Source of the DNA: Cordilura impudica
Lineage: Eukaryota > Arthropoda > Insecta > Diptera > Scathophagidae
Direction of reading: 5' to 3'
Assembly: GCA_963682025.1 (NCBI GenBank)
Contig: OY821517.1
Coordinates: 231,115,603-231,179,602, forward strand
Length of the DNA: 64,000 bases
Positions within the stretch are counted from its first letter, which is position 1. Every line of letters starts with the position of its first letter. The translations under genes were made by a program, and so were the position numbers. Shown here piece after piece: positions 34,938-46,275 of this stretch. The notes under the pieces were generated by a model. The model was not told the origin of the DNA, made no database searches, and worked only from the letters and a program-made list of their open reading frames with translations.

Positions 34938-35310
34938 AATGCTGTAAACTATAATCTGGCTGTAAACTATATCCAGCAAAATACATTCAGATTTAAAACC
35001 AGATAGTTTTCTTATGGTTAACGGCCGTTGTTGTGTGGTGTGTTGTGGGTCGGAAGGGCTATATGCGCTGTTAGATTGTCCAGATTTGTGACTACTACAA
35101 ATTTGCGATTGCTGTCTAATCTGAGTTGTGAAGACCGGTTCTATCCATTGATTTAAAGGTACTGATAGGGCTGTGCCAGCACAAGCTTTTACTGCCTCTG
35201 GACACAAACGTTTAGGCACATCCCGCAAGTCTTTTTGATCTATTCCTTTATCCGAAAAACTGCCTCCAACAGCAGCTTTGCTTATTGTACTCAACAATTT
35301 TTCCTGTTGC
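34938..35310 (-). pseudogene. Exon-like coding block, unidentified
   Basis: Minus strand. TTTGTGTACTTATAG ends at 35311, a good splice acceptor, and the frame opens right after it with QQEKLLSTISKAAVGG and continues through DVPKRLCPEAVKACAG and a Q/S-rich tail to a stop at 34938. I do not recognise the protein. With the coiled-coil-like text upstream on the same strand (35.5-36.0 kb) it looks like part of one decayed multi-exon gene rather than a transposon protein. Confidence 0.35.
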
Positions 35311-35489
35311 TATAAGTACACAAATTTAAAAAATAAATACAATCAATACTAAATATCTTAATAAACAATGATTATCATATCATGCACAGAAGAGGCAGAA
35401 AAATATATTGAAGCAAAGAAAACTGGAAGAGTTTGGCTTAAAACTTTAATTATATAATCGTCACTGTAAGGTTTAAAAACAAATGCAGT

Positions 35490-36330
35490 GCATATATGAA
35501 TATCAGTGATTTCAAAATGTTTATATATATTATTAACTTATATTGTTTTTCTGCTTTTGGTTCTTGCAATTGTTACAACAAATCCTTTTCTATGCCACTG
35601 AAATTTTCTGCTACCTTTTCAACTTTAAGTTGGGCTTTCTTAGCTAGTTCTGCTTGTAATCCATCCAATAATTTTTGTAAGTCATTTGTTGTTTTGTCTG
35701 TTTTACATTTTACTGAAGTTGTTTTTCTTTATACTTCAATCCCATTTCCAAATACTCAATCAATTTTTGTAGTTCTTGGTGGTTTTGTATTTGTTGTTCG
35801 TAATTGTTAATTTTTGGAAATCACATTTTTTAAGGGTTTACTAGCCTTTATAAAATTAAATCTGTTCAACAGGCTGTTGTTTAGAAGCGTTCTCAATTGT
35901 AGATATCTGTTGTTATATTTGAGATTTTGTTTCTTCAGTTGCGGCTAATTTTTGTTCCTTTTCAGCTAGATGTCTACTTATAGGAGTAAAAAAAAGTGCC
36001 AATTAATGTTTTACTTATAAAGCCAATGGTATAGTGCCCAAAGCATTGAATAATACCGGACAAATTTAGATTTAGGACCACTCACGCGCAAGTCATAATC
36101 CAAAGCATTAATACCACAATTCAACTTGCGAAAAGTTTCGTGACTCGCCATCAGCAACTGGACCAATAGTTAGCTCAACTATAGTAATTTTTGATTCCTT
36201 CCTTTCGGCCCTGGGTTGAGCAGTGGTGAATGTAACTGGCAAATTTACCAGCATTTATACCAACATTACTGGTATTATCACAATCACAAGCTTTAGGTTT
36301 TAATATGCACCTATTATACCTTTTATTTCT
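35490..36330 (-). pseudogene. Coiled-coil coding remnant, unidentified
   Basis: Minus strand, several frames: AERKESKITIVELTIGPVAD (about 36,160-36,220), GHYTIGFISKTLIGTFFTPI followed by SRHLAEKEQKLAATEE (about 35,920-36,040), and NDLQKLLDGLQAELAKKAQ (about 35,620-35,690). Heptad-like, K/E/Q-rich. Stops and shifts separate the parts. It precedes the exon-like block at 34,938-35,310 on the same strand. Host pseudogene or unknown element gene; I cannot tell. Confidence 0.35.
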
Positions 36331-36795
36331 GAAAAGGAAATACCACAGATTACTAAATTAAATGTTAATTTGTCAAAAATACAATTTTATGAATTTTTTT
36401 TCAATGTTTATACTCACTAAATTTCCATTGTTTTTATTTTTTATGCTGTCAGTGGTTGAAAACATGTTCTATAGCTGTTCACTTGCATACATTATATTTT
36501 GTATATTCTATTTTTTTAAATCTCTTTCGCACTTCTTTACCAAAACAAAATGGAGAAAAAGGTAAACAAAGCCATACGGTTCGAGATTGCTTTTTTGACA
36601 GCTGTCAAGCTGTCACAACTGGTATAAACTGTGGGCCCGACACAATAACAAAGTGTGGAGTGATGCCGAACACATCACTCCAGCTTGTAACCGTCTTATG
36701 GCGGGGCGAAGGCAAGACGCATAGTATCTCTCCATGTGCTAAAAAAATGCAAACACATGCACTTTACTAGAAAATGAGGTGAATTTCGTTGTTAC
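36331..36795. other. Unassigned stretch
   Basis: AT-rich to 36,580, then a GC-richer part (36,590-36,770) with GACAGCTGTCAAGCTGTC and no supported frame. Confidence 0.35.
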
Positions 36796-37446
36796 AAATT
36801 TGGAGATTACCAGTTGGAGCAAGTAAATAAAATCCTGGATCTGGGTGTTCTTTTAGATGCCAAATTAGAGTTTGTTCAACACATTTCGATGATAATTATT
36901 AAAGCACGTGGTGTACTGGCCTTCATTAAAATATGGGCAAAGGAATTCAATGACCCTACAGTTACCAAACAACTATACATCTCCCTAGTAAGACCAAATT
37001 TAGAATTCGGGTCTGTTATTTGGGATCCACTATCTAATATTCGCAGTGCCAAAATTGAATCGGTCCAGAAGCAATTTCTCCTTTTCTGCTTAAGACGTTC
37101 TTATCCAAGTTTTGTCAATCTGCCATCATATACAATTAGACTTTCTCAAATTAAACTGCCGTCTTAAAAAAGCCGAAGAACAATGCTTAATGTTATGTTT
37201 TTATTTAACTTAATTCGAGGCGACATATGCTCAAACTTTCTTATGGACAACATCTCCATGAACGTTCCGGCACGGTCAACACGTTTTTACACTCCACTGT
37301 TTATCCCAATCTGTCGTCAAAAGTTTGCCGATGCTGATCCATTTAGAAGAATTTGCCATGATTTCAATGATCTATACAATTTAATTGATTTTTCTTTAAA
37401 TGATGATATTATTAAACGCAATATTATATTATTTTTAAATACATAA
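36796..37446 (+). pseudogene. LINE ORF2 C-terminus (first copy)
   Basis: C-terminal end of a Jockey/CR1-type ORF2, after the RT catalytic core: DLGVLLDAKLEFVQHISMI (thumb start), LYISLVRPNLEFGSVIWDP, IESVQKQFLLFCLRRSYPS. One in-frame TAA at 37165 separates it from the last 90 codons, which stay in frame and end at 37446. An A-rich tail (TTAATAAAAAAAAAATAAAA) ends near 37,540. Strong 5' truncation is usual for LINE insertions. Confidence 0.9.
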
Positions 37447-37589
37447 TCTCAAATTTGTATATATTATATTTTTTTTCTCTGTATTATACTTAACAGTCTG
37501 TAAGGTTTTACCATAGACTTAATAAAAAAAAAATAAAAAAAGACCACCGTGTGGTTAAGTCGACAAGACAGGCACGCACGTAAAACCCG

Positions 37590-37628
37590 TATGACATACC
37601 CAAACCACATCGTGGTATAGGGTATAAC
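37590..37628 (+). mobile_element. Helitron-like 3' end fragment
   Basis: ACCCAAACCACATCGTGGTA plus TAGGGTATAA matches the last about 35 bases of 32011-32430. Confidence 0.65.
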
Positions 37629-37929
37629 AAATAAACAATCTAAGAAACACTAATAAATGTTATAATTAAGAATTATACTTACAGTGTATTTGATTTTTTA
37701 TGTTAAATTAAATTATAAAATCAATCACTTTCTTCTTATGTAGCATTTACTTATTTCATACGATGTATAAAAAATTATAAATTTAAATAACGGTTAATCT
37801 GTGAGATAAATATGAGAGTAGTTAATGTTTTTTAATAGAGGATAAATGAAGCTTTGTAAAAAATTAGTATTCAATTGGATATGGAATCTTACTATTTACT
37901 ACAGTATCATTATTACTTTGTACCATATA
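37629..37929. other. AT-rich DNA without gene
   Basis: No ORF or repeat recognised. Confidence 0.5.
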
Positions 37930-38722
37930 CTTTTTTTCCATACCTGTATATAAACTGTAAAATAAATCAAATTACGAGTTGTGTAGATAAAGTTCACACT
38001 TGGGCAACATCTAATGGCGTCTGTCTAAATCATTTAGATGGATTTAGACAGATTATACCAAATTATTAAACGTAAATCAGTAAACCTGAGTATTGAAACA
38101 GTTATAACTATAAATAATGAACCAATTCAAAATGTTAATTCAACCAAAAATTTGGGCAACATCTTTAATAATACTCTCACCTGGTCTGATCATATGAATG
38201 CCGCATCTGGGAAAAATTTATCTGTGTTACGTGCACTATGGACAAATCAACACTGAACCCCACTGAACATACGAATACCTTGCGAAAACATATCTCATCC
38301 GTACTTTACTGTACGGAAGGTTGTGAAATATTTGCAAACGTGGATTCTACATGTAGAAAAAACTTATCGGAACTTACAACGCAATATTAAGATACGTCTT
38401 CAAACTAAGAAAATATGATCATATTTCAGCATACTCCAAAAGCCTTTATGGAGTCAACATAGATGACCTTCTAAAAATAAGAACATTGATAGTCATGGAA
38501 AAAATTATTTTTACGCGTGAGCCAGGGTACCTAAATAACAGATTAATCCCTACTCGCTCTAGCCGCTCTAACGACATGATACAAATCAGATACGGAACCT
38601 CTTTTTCGGAACATCAATTTTATGTCTTTGCAATTCGTCTTTGGAACATGCTGCCATTAAATATACAATCACTAATCAACGCTTTGCAATTCAAAAAAGC
38701 TATTTTTCAATATTATAATTAA
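37930..38722 (+). pseudogene. LINE ORF2 C-terminus (second, different copy)
   Basis: Another Jockey/CR1-type ORF2 end in at least three frames: VDKVHTWATSNGVCLNHL (after RT motif D), STKNLGNIFNNTLTWSDH (thumb), YSKSLYGVNIDDLLKIRTL, and SEHQFYVFAIRLWNMLPLNI near the stop at 38722. The text differs clearly from the LINE at 36.8 kb. A T-rich 3' untranslated part leads to AATAAATAAATAAAAAAAAA at about 38,960. Confidence 0.9.
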
Positions 38723-39039
38723 ATTTACAAATACATATTTATTTTTTCATATTTATTTGATTTACGTATATTCATTATTCATTATGAACTGTTGGTTTTT
38801 ATTTTTGCTAACTTTATTTTTATTATTTTTTTTTCAATTTTTTTAATTTTTTTTTTCAATTGTAATATCTTTATATTGTTTTCAAATTTTAATTATGTTC
38901 AATGTAATGATTCTGTGCGATAATAATAAGATTTTAAGTATTGTAGCACGGAAAACCGAAATAAATAAATAAAAAAAAAATAAAATAAATGGACAAAATT
39001 TTAAATTTTACTTGTAAATGTTTTAACATCATTGCTCAT
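38723..39039 (+). other. 3' untranslated region and A-rich tail of LINE
   Basis: AT-rich, ends in AATAAATAAATAAA-type repeats before the hAT element. Confidence 0.6.
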
Positions 39040-39204
39040 TACCAGAGACAGGAACTTCATGCACTAAAAAAGTGTGTTTTAGGCGCCTAAATATGCGCTA
39101 AAAATCTTAAAATATGCACTAAAAATTAAAAAAATATGCACTTAAAATTTTTTTAAACTTTTATTTAAATCATATTTAAATTCAGACTCTTTGTTCACTT
39201 AAAG

Positions 39205-39414
39205 ATAAATACACTGGCGTTCATGAAAACCGCACGACTTCACCTCAGGTACGTAATAAAACGTAAAGCTACTGATCAAAAACCCGAAAACAAAAAATTT
39301 ATTTCAGCCTTACAATGCGTATGGTACAGCGTTATTAACGAAGAAACCATGAAGGTCCTTGCTGACTCCTTGCCAGCAAGGATAATGGCTGTAAGAGGAG
39401 TAAAATCGTACTAA
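39205..39414 (+). pseudogene. Tc1-like transposase C-terminal fragment
   Basis: CACTGGCGTTCATGAAAACC at about 39,210 could be a Tc1-type terminal repeat. The frame to 39414 ends with NEETMKVLADSLPARIMAV, the typical Tc1 C-terminus. It lies inside the hAT limits, opposite to the hAT strand, so it is a nested deletion derivative. Confidence 0.7.
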
Positions 39415-39615
39415 TGTACTTTTTTCGTAATTTGATGTTACTTTTAGTAAAAAAATTGATTATTAAGAGATATTAAGCAATTCCATACTAAAAATGAATT
39501 TAAAAACAAACTTATAAAAATTTTGATTCTTCCAGAAATATATTTCTTATTTTTTACCTTGTACATGAATTGAATTTTCTTCAAATTACATAAAATATAA
39601 TTTTTTTAACAACAA

Positions 39616-40952
39616 TTAAATTAAATTTTTATTTACAGAGATAAATAAATGTTGCTTTATGTTTTCAAAAGTAAAATTCAACATATTTGTTCTTAAAAAG
39701 TTTTTAAACATCGAAAAAGACCGCTCAACATCCACGGATGTGATTGGTGCATTTTTAAATGACGACAATTCTTTTAAGCAAAATTCTTTTTTTACGTTTT
39801 CATCGCAAGGGCTTAAAGAAAAAATACAAGAAATTTGTTTGATAGTATTAAATCCATAATTTTTTTTGATGAACTTATCCAATTTTCGCCGAACTGTTTC
39901 ACCAACTTCGCCTCCCACCGCATTAATTTTGTTAATAGCTTCGTCAATTAGTTTTACTTGGCTTGATAATGAATTACATTCTTGCAGTTTACTAACTGTG
40001 TTAACAAGGAATGAATAATTAGAACTAACAAATACCAACTGATCTTTAATGGACTGCAAATCTAAAATCTTTTTTTATTTTCTTTATGGCTACTGCATCT
40101 TCTTCGTTTAAAGTTCCCACAACATCCTTGAATTGATCAAAGTTGTTGGCGTAGTAAACGACAGCCTCTATGTTCCCCATCTGGTTATTACAGGTTGAGG
40201 TGGAAGATTAAGTTCTGGATACATTTCTTTTAATATAGCAACTCGTGATGGTGCTTTAAGAAATATTTTTTTTCCATAAGAAGTCAAAAGGTCTATGTTT
40301 TCAAATTAATTTCTGATTTCCTCTGCAACGCGGTGCATGGCATGGGCCAAACAAGTAACGTGAATCATTTTAGGGTAAAAAACTTTTAAAAAAGGCTCGA
40401 GCAATTGTAGCGTGAGCCTCTCTCTTCATCTGCATCTAAAATACCAACGATTATGTTAGCAACAAACCGGCCTTCAATGTCTGTAGTCTCATCGATGGAG
40501 ACCCATAGATAATTTGGTTTTAATATTTCAATTACTTCACTAAGTTTTTTATTATATATTCTGTTAACATATGTTTTTCTAATAGTACTTTCAGATGCAA
40601 TGGTCTCATTGGTATACTTTTTTAAAAAATTAGTTAATTGTATGTTGTTTAATTTATGTAAAGGGATATCGGCAGAGACAAATGCCTCACATAAGTCCAT
40701 ATTAGACTGACTTGTTTTATGTCCATATGACTGGCTAGTGATTAGACCCTGCGAAGCTTTTTCAATTTTTTGGCTGTATTTATCTTTATGTTTTTGGCTA
40801 TTAAGATGTTGATCCAATAAAAACTTTTTTTGGAACGTTATTGATTGATCGCATGTTTTACAGAATAGTATTTCTCCATCTGTTTTAAATACTTCGTTTT
40901 CCGCCACGTACTTTTTTAATAAACTTTTGGTCGATGACTTGATTTTCGGCAT
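39616..40952 (-). pseudogene. hAT transposase (BED zinc finger), frameshifted
   Basis: Reads leftwards from ATG 40952. The N-terminal BED-type finger has CKTCDQSITF and HLNSQKHKDK (C-x2-C ... H-x4-H). The core begins YLWVSIDETTDIEGR with the first catalytic Asp. Text then continues through [17 protein letters not shown] and [14 protein letters not shown], with breaks between 40,385 and 40,060. The C-terminal dimerisation part ends ITSVDVERSFSMFKNFLRTN and ENIKQHLFI at 39616. Similar to the CGGBP1-related hAT group by its N-terminus, as I recall it. At least two frame disruptions; one host-gene-like domestication sign (an intact frame) is absent. Confidence 0.9.
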
Positions 40953-41771
40953 TTTTCCTACAAAATATTCACTGAATTAAAAATAAAAAATATATCTATA
41001 TATTTCAATACCAACATAATACTGACAATAAATAGTAAACACGTAAACAATGCTAATACTTACTTGTATATTGTATGATTTAATAAACAATATAAAATTT
41101 AGTTTGCAATGGAAAAACTTTGGATAAATTATGTGATCGTTATTTTTGACTTTATTTTGTTTTTATAAAAAAGCGACAAACAAAACGTCAAAAAATATTT
41201 CTTTTTGTATCTGTTGTTCTTCACAGTTGTTGTAAATCGGAATACATTTATTTCAATTTTATGATGGTTGGTATAAAATGTAAAAATGATTAACATAGTT
41301 AGGCACTTTCCTACATTGTTACTATTACTACAACCATGTAGAAAATTGAATTGTAAGAGAAGATAACATAGTTTTAAGCGTTCTAAAAAAAAATGCAACT
41401 ATGTAAAAACGTAAAAAATACATTTAAATGAAATAATAGAAAAAGATATCGCAAAACTTGAATTTTACACAAAATAATGCGAAATATGACACAAAAATAT
41501 GCACTTATAGGGGAATATGCAAAAATATTAATTTTCAGCAAAATATGCAAAAATATGCACTAACGAATCGCTGCCATTTTAACGTAAATTCTTTGATTCG
41601 CAAAGATATTTTGTTTATACTGTGCTTAGACTAACGACAAAAAACATGCATTTGCATGAAGTTCCGCTCTCTGCTCATTACTATTACTCCTCCTTTACTC
41701 TAATCATAAGACTATAAGTCTTGTTGTATAGGAAATCAAAATAAATAAAAAATTAATTAAAATAAAATAAA

Positions 41772-42779
41772 TATGATCATCTACTAAAGCATGAAAGTGA
41801 AGAATTTGTTTGTCATCTGTGTAATGGTAGTGGTACCCTTAAATCGGAGTTAAATGAGATTAAAGAGAAATTAAAGAAACTTGATCAGCTGTCTGTTTTG
41901 AACGAAACAATGACTTTTATGTCCAAACAGTATGATGACATTTTAAATGGTGTTGCCGAAAATAAAAGAAAATTGGAAGTAGTACAAAAGGAGAACAAAT
42001 TATTAAAAGTTCAAGTGGAAAATCTTAAAAGTTCTGTTAAATATTTAAATGATCAGAGAGTTAAAAATTATTGTTTGATAAGAGGAATAGAAGCAACTAA
42101 TGAAATGTCTGCAGTAGAAAGTGTCTACTCTGTCGGAGTCTATTGATGATGCTTATTTTATTAAAAATAAAAATAAGTCAATGAAAAACAATACAAAACG
42201 AATGGTTGTTGTGAAATTCAACTCGAAGCAATCAAGAGAAAAACTGATGTCAGTAAAATCAAAATTGAAAGATAAGGAATTTACAAAAGACGTTTTTGTT
42301 AATGACTACTTGAGTAAGGAAACATTAAGCCTAGTAAATTATGCTAAATCGTTGCTTAAAGTTGGTTACCGTGCTGTATATCCTGTTGGTGGAGCATTCA
42401 TAAAAAGAAGTGAGCTTTCTAGACCAAAAATTATAAGATGTGAAGCCGAAGTTGATGAGCTTTTAGTAGAAACTACAAAAAATCAAAATTGAATGATAAG
42501 GAAGTTACAAAAGATGTTTTTGTTAATGACTACTTGAGTAAGGAAACATTAAGCTTGGTTAATTATGCTAAATCGTTGCTCAAAGTTGGTTACCGTGCTG
42601 TATATCCTGTTGGTGGAAGAGCATTCATAAAAAGAAGTGAGCTTTCTAGACCAAAAATTATCAGATGTGAAGCCGAAGTTGATGAGCTTTTAGTAGAAGC
42701 TACAACAAAGAAGTTTACAAATCGAAGATTTCCGCAAGCAGCAATCAATGATGAAGATGAAATATATCGGTCACCGTAA
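41772..42779 (+). pseudogene. LINE ORF1 (unit 1), coiled coil plus FP_C-like domain
   Basis: RNA-binding first protein of an APE-type LINE. It opens in the middle of a zinc finger (SEEFVCHLC), then a coiled coil (ILNGVAENKRKLEVVQKENK), then NYCLIRGIEA. A frameshift at about 42,115-42,145, shared by all four units, leads to VVVKFNSKQSREKLM and a domain like the Baculovirus FP C-terminal domain (LLKVGYRAVYPVGGRAFIKR) found in CR1-like ORF1 proteins. That domain is present twice, about 228 bases apart (from 42,265 and 42,493). Confidence 0.75.
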
Positions 42780-42832
42780 TAATGTAATGTATTTTATATA
42801 TTGTAATTTTAGATAAAAAAAATGTTTCTCTT

Positions 42833-44561
42833 ATGGATAATCATTATTTTTCTGATATAAATGCTTTTAATAATTTTGTAAGTAATTCAAACTCACTTTT
42901 TAATAAAATATCTATTAACATGACAAGTATTTCATCAATTGTGAAGTTCAGTAAATTGAAATCTTTAATAACTATGCTACCACGGCTACCTAATATAATT
43001 GCTATATAAGAAACATGGATTGAAAGGAATTTAGTTCAATTGTGTAATATTGCTGGCTACTCTTCTATACATTGTTGCAGAGATGATGGATATTGAGGAA
43101 CATCTGTTTTTGTGAGTTGCGATTTGGATTACAATATTGATGCTTGTTCAAGTAATGATTTCTTTGATGTGGTGGCGTTGACATTGACAAATCCTAAAAT
43201 TAATGGCAAGCCTATGAAATTAATATCGTTCTATAGATCACCAAAATGAACTTTAAATAATTTTTTCCCACTTCTTGAGAATTTACTCCGGTCTTATTGT
43301 CGCAGCCCATGTATCATGTTTGGTGAGTCAAATATTGATTGTCTAAGCCCAGATTTACCTGAGGAACTTTTTAATTTATTAAGAAATTATGACTTTATAA
43401 ATTGTCATATGTTAATTACTCGTCCAGAAAGTAAAAAATGTATTGATCATGTCTACAGTAATATTGAAAATACCTTGCTTATAGACAGTGTGGAATGCAA
43501 ATTATCAGATCATAACACTATTTCTTGTAGAGTGAATATTAAGGTTCAAAATAAATTTTTTGCTGAAGAAGTACGTTTACATTGTAACTACGACCAAGTA
43601 AAAGAATATGTTTGTGAACATTTCCCACAATTATGTGAAACTGGAGATCCGTCCGTAGATACACAGGCTCTGATTACATGTAATGCTGAAAAAATTCTAC
43701 CGTTGAAAGAAAACTGAAAAGAAATTTTAAACAAGAAATAGCACCTTTTGAGAATGAGAAGGAAAAGGCCGAATGATGTGGATATACAAAATAGGTTCAA
43801 AAGGATTAGCAAAGTAATAAAAAGAGCATGCAAAGAGCCAATGAATAACTTTTATATTAATAATTTAAATGAAATGCAGCAGAATTCAAAAAAATGTTGA
43901 ACATTTATAAATGATACCCTTGGTCGAACCAAAACAAAGATTTAATTATGGATGATTTACAGAAAAGTCAATTATTAAACCGACATTTTATTGAGTCAGT
44001 TAAATGTTTAAAGCTACAAATAAAACAATATTCTAGAGATACGTGCTATTCTTTAAGGACACTCGTTCAGCATAATGATCGGTTTCGTTTTGAACACACC
44101 ACATATGATGAAATGTAGGTCGAATTTAGGGACAGGTAAGAGTTCAGGTCATGATAACATATCTCCGAAAATACTTTTAAAATGTGTTAATGAGTTAACA
44201 CCTAATTTAGTTAATATCTTTAACAATATTGTTAATAAAGGTGTATATCCAGATGCCTTAAAAATACATAAGGTTATTCCAATTCCTAAGGAGAAAAATG
44301 CTTCTACGGTTGATATGTTTCGACCAATAGCAGTGTTGTATGTTATTGATAATGTATTTGAAAGAAAATTGCATAAACAATTGTTACACTACTTGCAAAG
44401 CCAAAGTTTACTCAATGATTATCAATATGGATTTAGAAAAGGTTGTGGTGGAAGCAGTTGTAAACGTAGTTAATTTTATCTGCAAAGGCTTAGATGAGGG
44501 GCAGAAAAGCGTCGCTAGAATTTTTTATGATTTTTCCAAAGCATTTGATCTTATTAATCAT
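42833..44561 (+). pseudogene. LINE ORF2 (unit 1), APE endonuclease and truncated RT
   Basis: One frame from ATG 42833 with TAA 43007, TGA 43094, TGA 43247 and TGA 43715. Endonuclease motifs: IIAI-stop-ETW, FYRSPK, GESNID in place of the usual GDFN-D, and SDHNTISC. The RT part from about 44,075 has GHDNISPKILLKCV and IPIPKEKNASTVDMFRPIAV. A deletion in RKGCGGSSC removes codons kept in units 3 and 4 (CGTEE/CGTGE). The unit ends within motif A, YDFSKAFDL, at 44561. Confidence 0.85.
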
Positions 44562-44647
44562 ACTCCTCCTTTACTCTAATCATAAGACTATAAGTCTTGT
44601 TGTATAGGAAATCAAAATAAATAAAAAAATAATTAAAATAAAATACA

Positions 44648-45371
44648 TATGATCATCTACTAAAGCATGAAAGTGAAGAATTTGTTTGTCATCTGTGTGA
44701 TGGTAGTGGTACCCTTAAATCGGAGTTAAATGAGATTAAAGAGAAATTAAAGAAACTTGATCAGCTGTCTGTTTTGAACGAAACAATGACTTTTATGTCC
44801 AAACAGTACGACGACATTTTAAATGGTGTTGCAGAAAATAAAAGAAAATTGGAAGTAGTACAAAAGAAGAACAAATTATTAAAAGTTCAAGTGGAAAATC
44901 TTAAAAGTTCTGTTAAATATTTAAATGATCAGAGAGTTAAAAATTATTGTTTGATAAGAGGAATAGAAGCAACTAATGAAATGTCTGCAGTAGAAACTGT
45001 CTACACTGTCGGAGTCTATTGATGATGCTTATTTTATTAAAAATAAAAATAAGTCAATGAAAAACAATACAAAACAAATAATTGTTGTGAAATTCAACTC
45101 AAAGCAATCAAGAGAAAAACTGAAGTCAATAAAATCAAAATTGATAGATAAGGAATTTACAAAAGAAGTTTTTGTTAATGACTACTTGAGTAAGGAAACA
45201 TTAAGCCTAGTAAATTATGCTAAATCGTTGCTTAAAGTTGGTTACTGTGCTGTATATCCTGTTGGTGGAAGAGCATTCATAAAAAGAAGTGAGCTTTCTA
45301 GACCAAAAATTATCAGATGTGAAGCCGAAGTTGATGAGCTTTTAGTAGAAGCTACAACAAATCAAAATTGA
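44648..45371 (+). pseudogene. LINE ORF1 (unit 2)
   Basis: Same layout and the same frameshift as unit 1. The second FP_C-like copy is broken by the Helitron-like insertion at 45399 and, after it, by a deletion that joins GTGCTGTATATC to endonuclease text at about 46,270. Confidence 0.7.
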
Positions 45372-45398
45372 AAGATAAGGAAGTTACAAAAGTCGATT

Positions 45399-46180
45399 TT
45401 ATACCCTATACCACTATGTGGTTTGGGTATAATGACTTTGTGCTGCTGTTTGTAACAACCAAAAATATTTGACCTAGACCCATCTTTAATTATACCGATC
45501 GAATCAGAATCACTTTCTGAGTTGATTTAACAATGTCCGTCCGTCCGTCCGTCCGTCCGTCCGTCTGTGTGTCCATGTAAAGCTTGTAATCAAACTGCAG
45601 GTCGCAAATATGAATATATTTTGATGAAATTTGGTATATATGCTTCTATCGGCCATGGGATGAACGCTATTGAAATTGGTGAGAATCGGTCCAGACCTAG
45701 CCCCCATACAAATTACCCATATGAAATCGACATAAATTGCCATAAGATCCAAATTGTCATATAGATCTTACTCAAATTGGGTTTATATGCGTTCATTACA
45801 TCCACTAATGAGTAGTCCAAAAATGATCCCTTTGACCCCATATAGAGCTGCTTCCCGATCTTCACTTAAATCTATTAAAAAACAAAAATATTGCACTGAT
45901 TCTTCTCAAATTTTGTTTGTACATATTTTTGCAAAATAGAAGAGACTGTACCAAACATAATCAGGATCGGTCCATTTTTGGACCTAGTCCCTTTATAGAT
46001 ATAGCATCCGATATGAACTTTTTCATATCTGCAGCCAAAAGAATTAATAAAAATCCCACTCAAATTTGGTTTTTGCTTATTTTCAATGTCCAGTTAGTTG
46101 GGCTTAAGAGATAGGGTTTCTAAACGCATGGTATAGGGTATCGTATAGTCGGTCTAGACCGACTATAATTTTCTTACTTG
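45399..46180 (-). mobile_element. Helitron-like element in LINE unit 2
   Basis: Reverse orientation: starts TTATACCCTATACCACTATG, ends TTTTCTTACTTG, with the GGTCTAGACC palindrome near its right end and a (GTCC)n run at about 45,537-45,565. The empty site is present in unit 4 (51,630-51,650, GACGTTTTTGTTAATGAC), so limits are well supported and no target duplication was made. Confidence 0.85.
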
Positions 46181-46275
46181 TTGTTAATGACTACTTGAGT
46201 AAGGAAACATTAAGCCTAGTTAATTATGCTAAATCGTTGCTTAAAGTTGGTTACCGTGCTGTATATCTACAGTAT

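Larger units (their letters stand above)
39040..41575 (-). mobile_element. hAT DNA transposon, degenerate
   Basis: Encodes the BED-finger hAT transposase below. Both ends carry repeated ATATGCA motifs (39,095-39,145 and 41,500-41,565), as subterminal repeats of hAT elements often do. The right end reads CAGCGATTCGTTAGTGCATA on the minus strand; the left end CAGAGACAGGAACTTCATGC is only loosely similar, so outer limits are approximate and I could not confirm an 8-bp duplication. Confidence 0.75.

Noticed and set aside
41129..41398. 89-codon minus-strand ORF upstream of the hAT transposase
   Set aside because: Low-complexity AT-rich text, outside the transposase frame order, no recognised motif.
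45567..46114. Several 60-65-codon ORFs in the Helitron-like elements (also 48,694-49,241)
   Set aside because: Same text on both strands is open by chance and the element family is non-coding.
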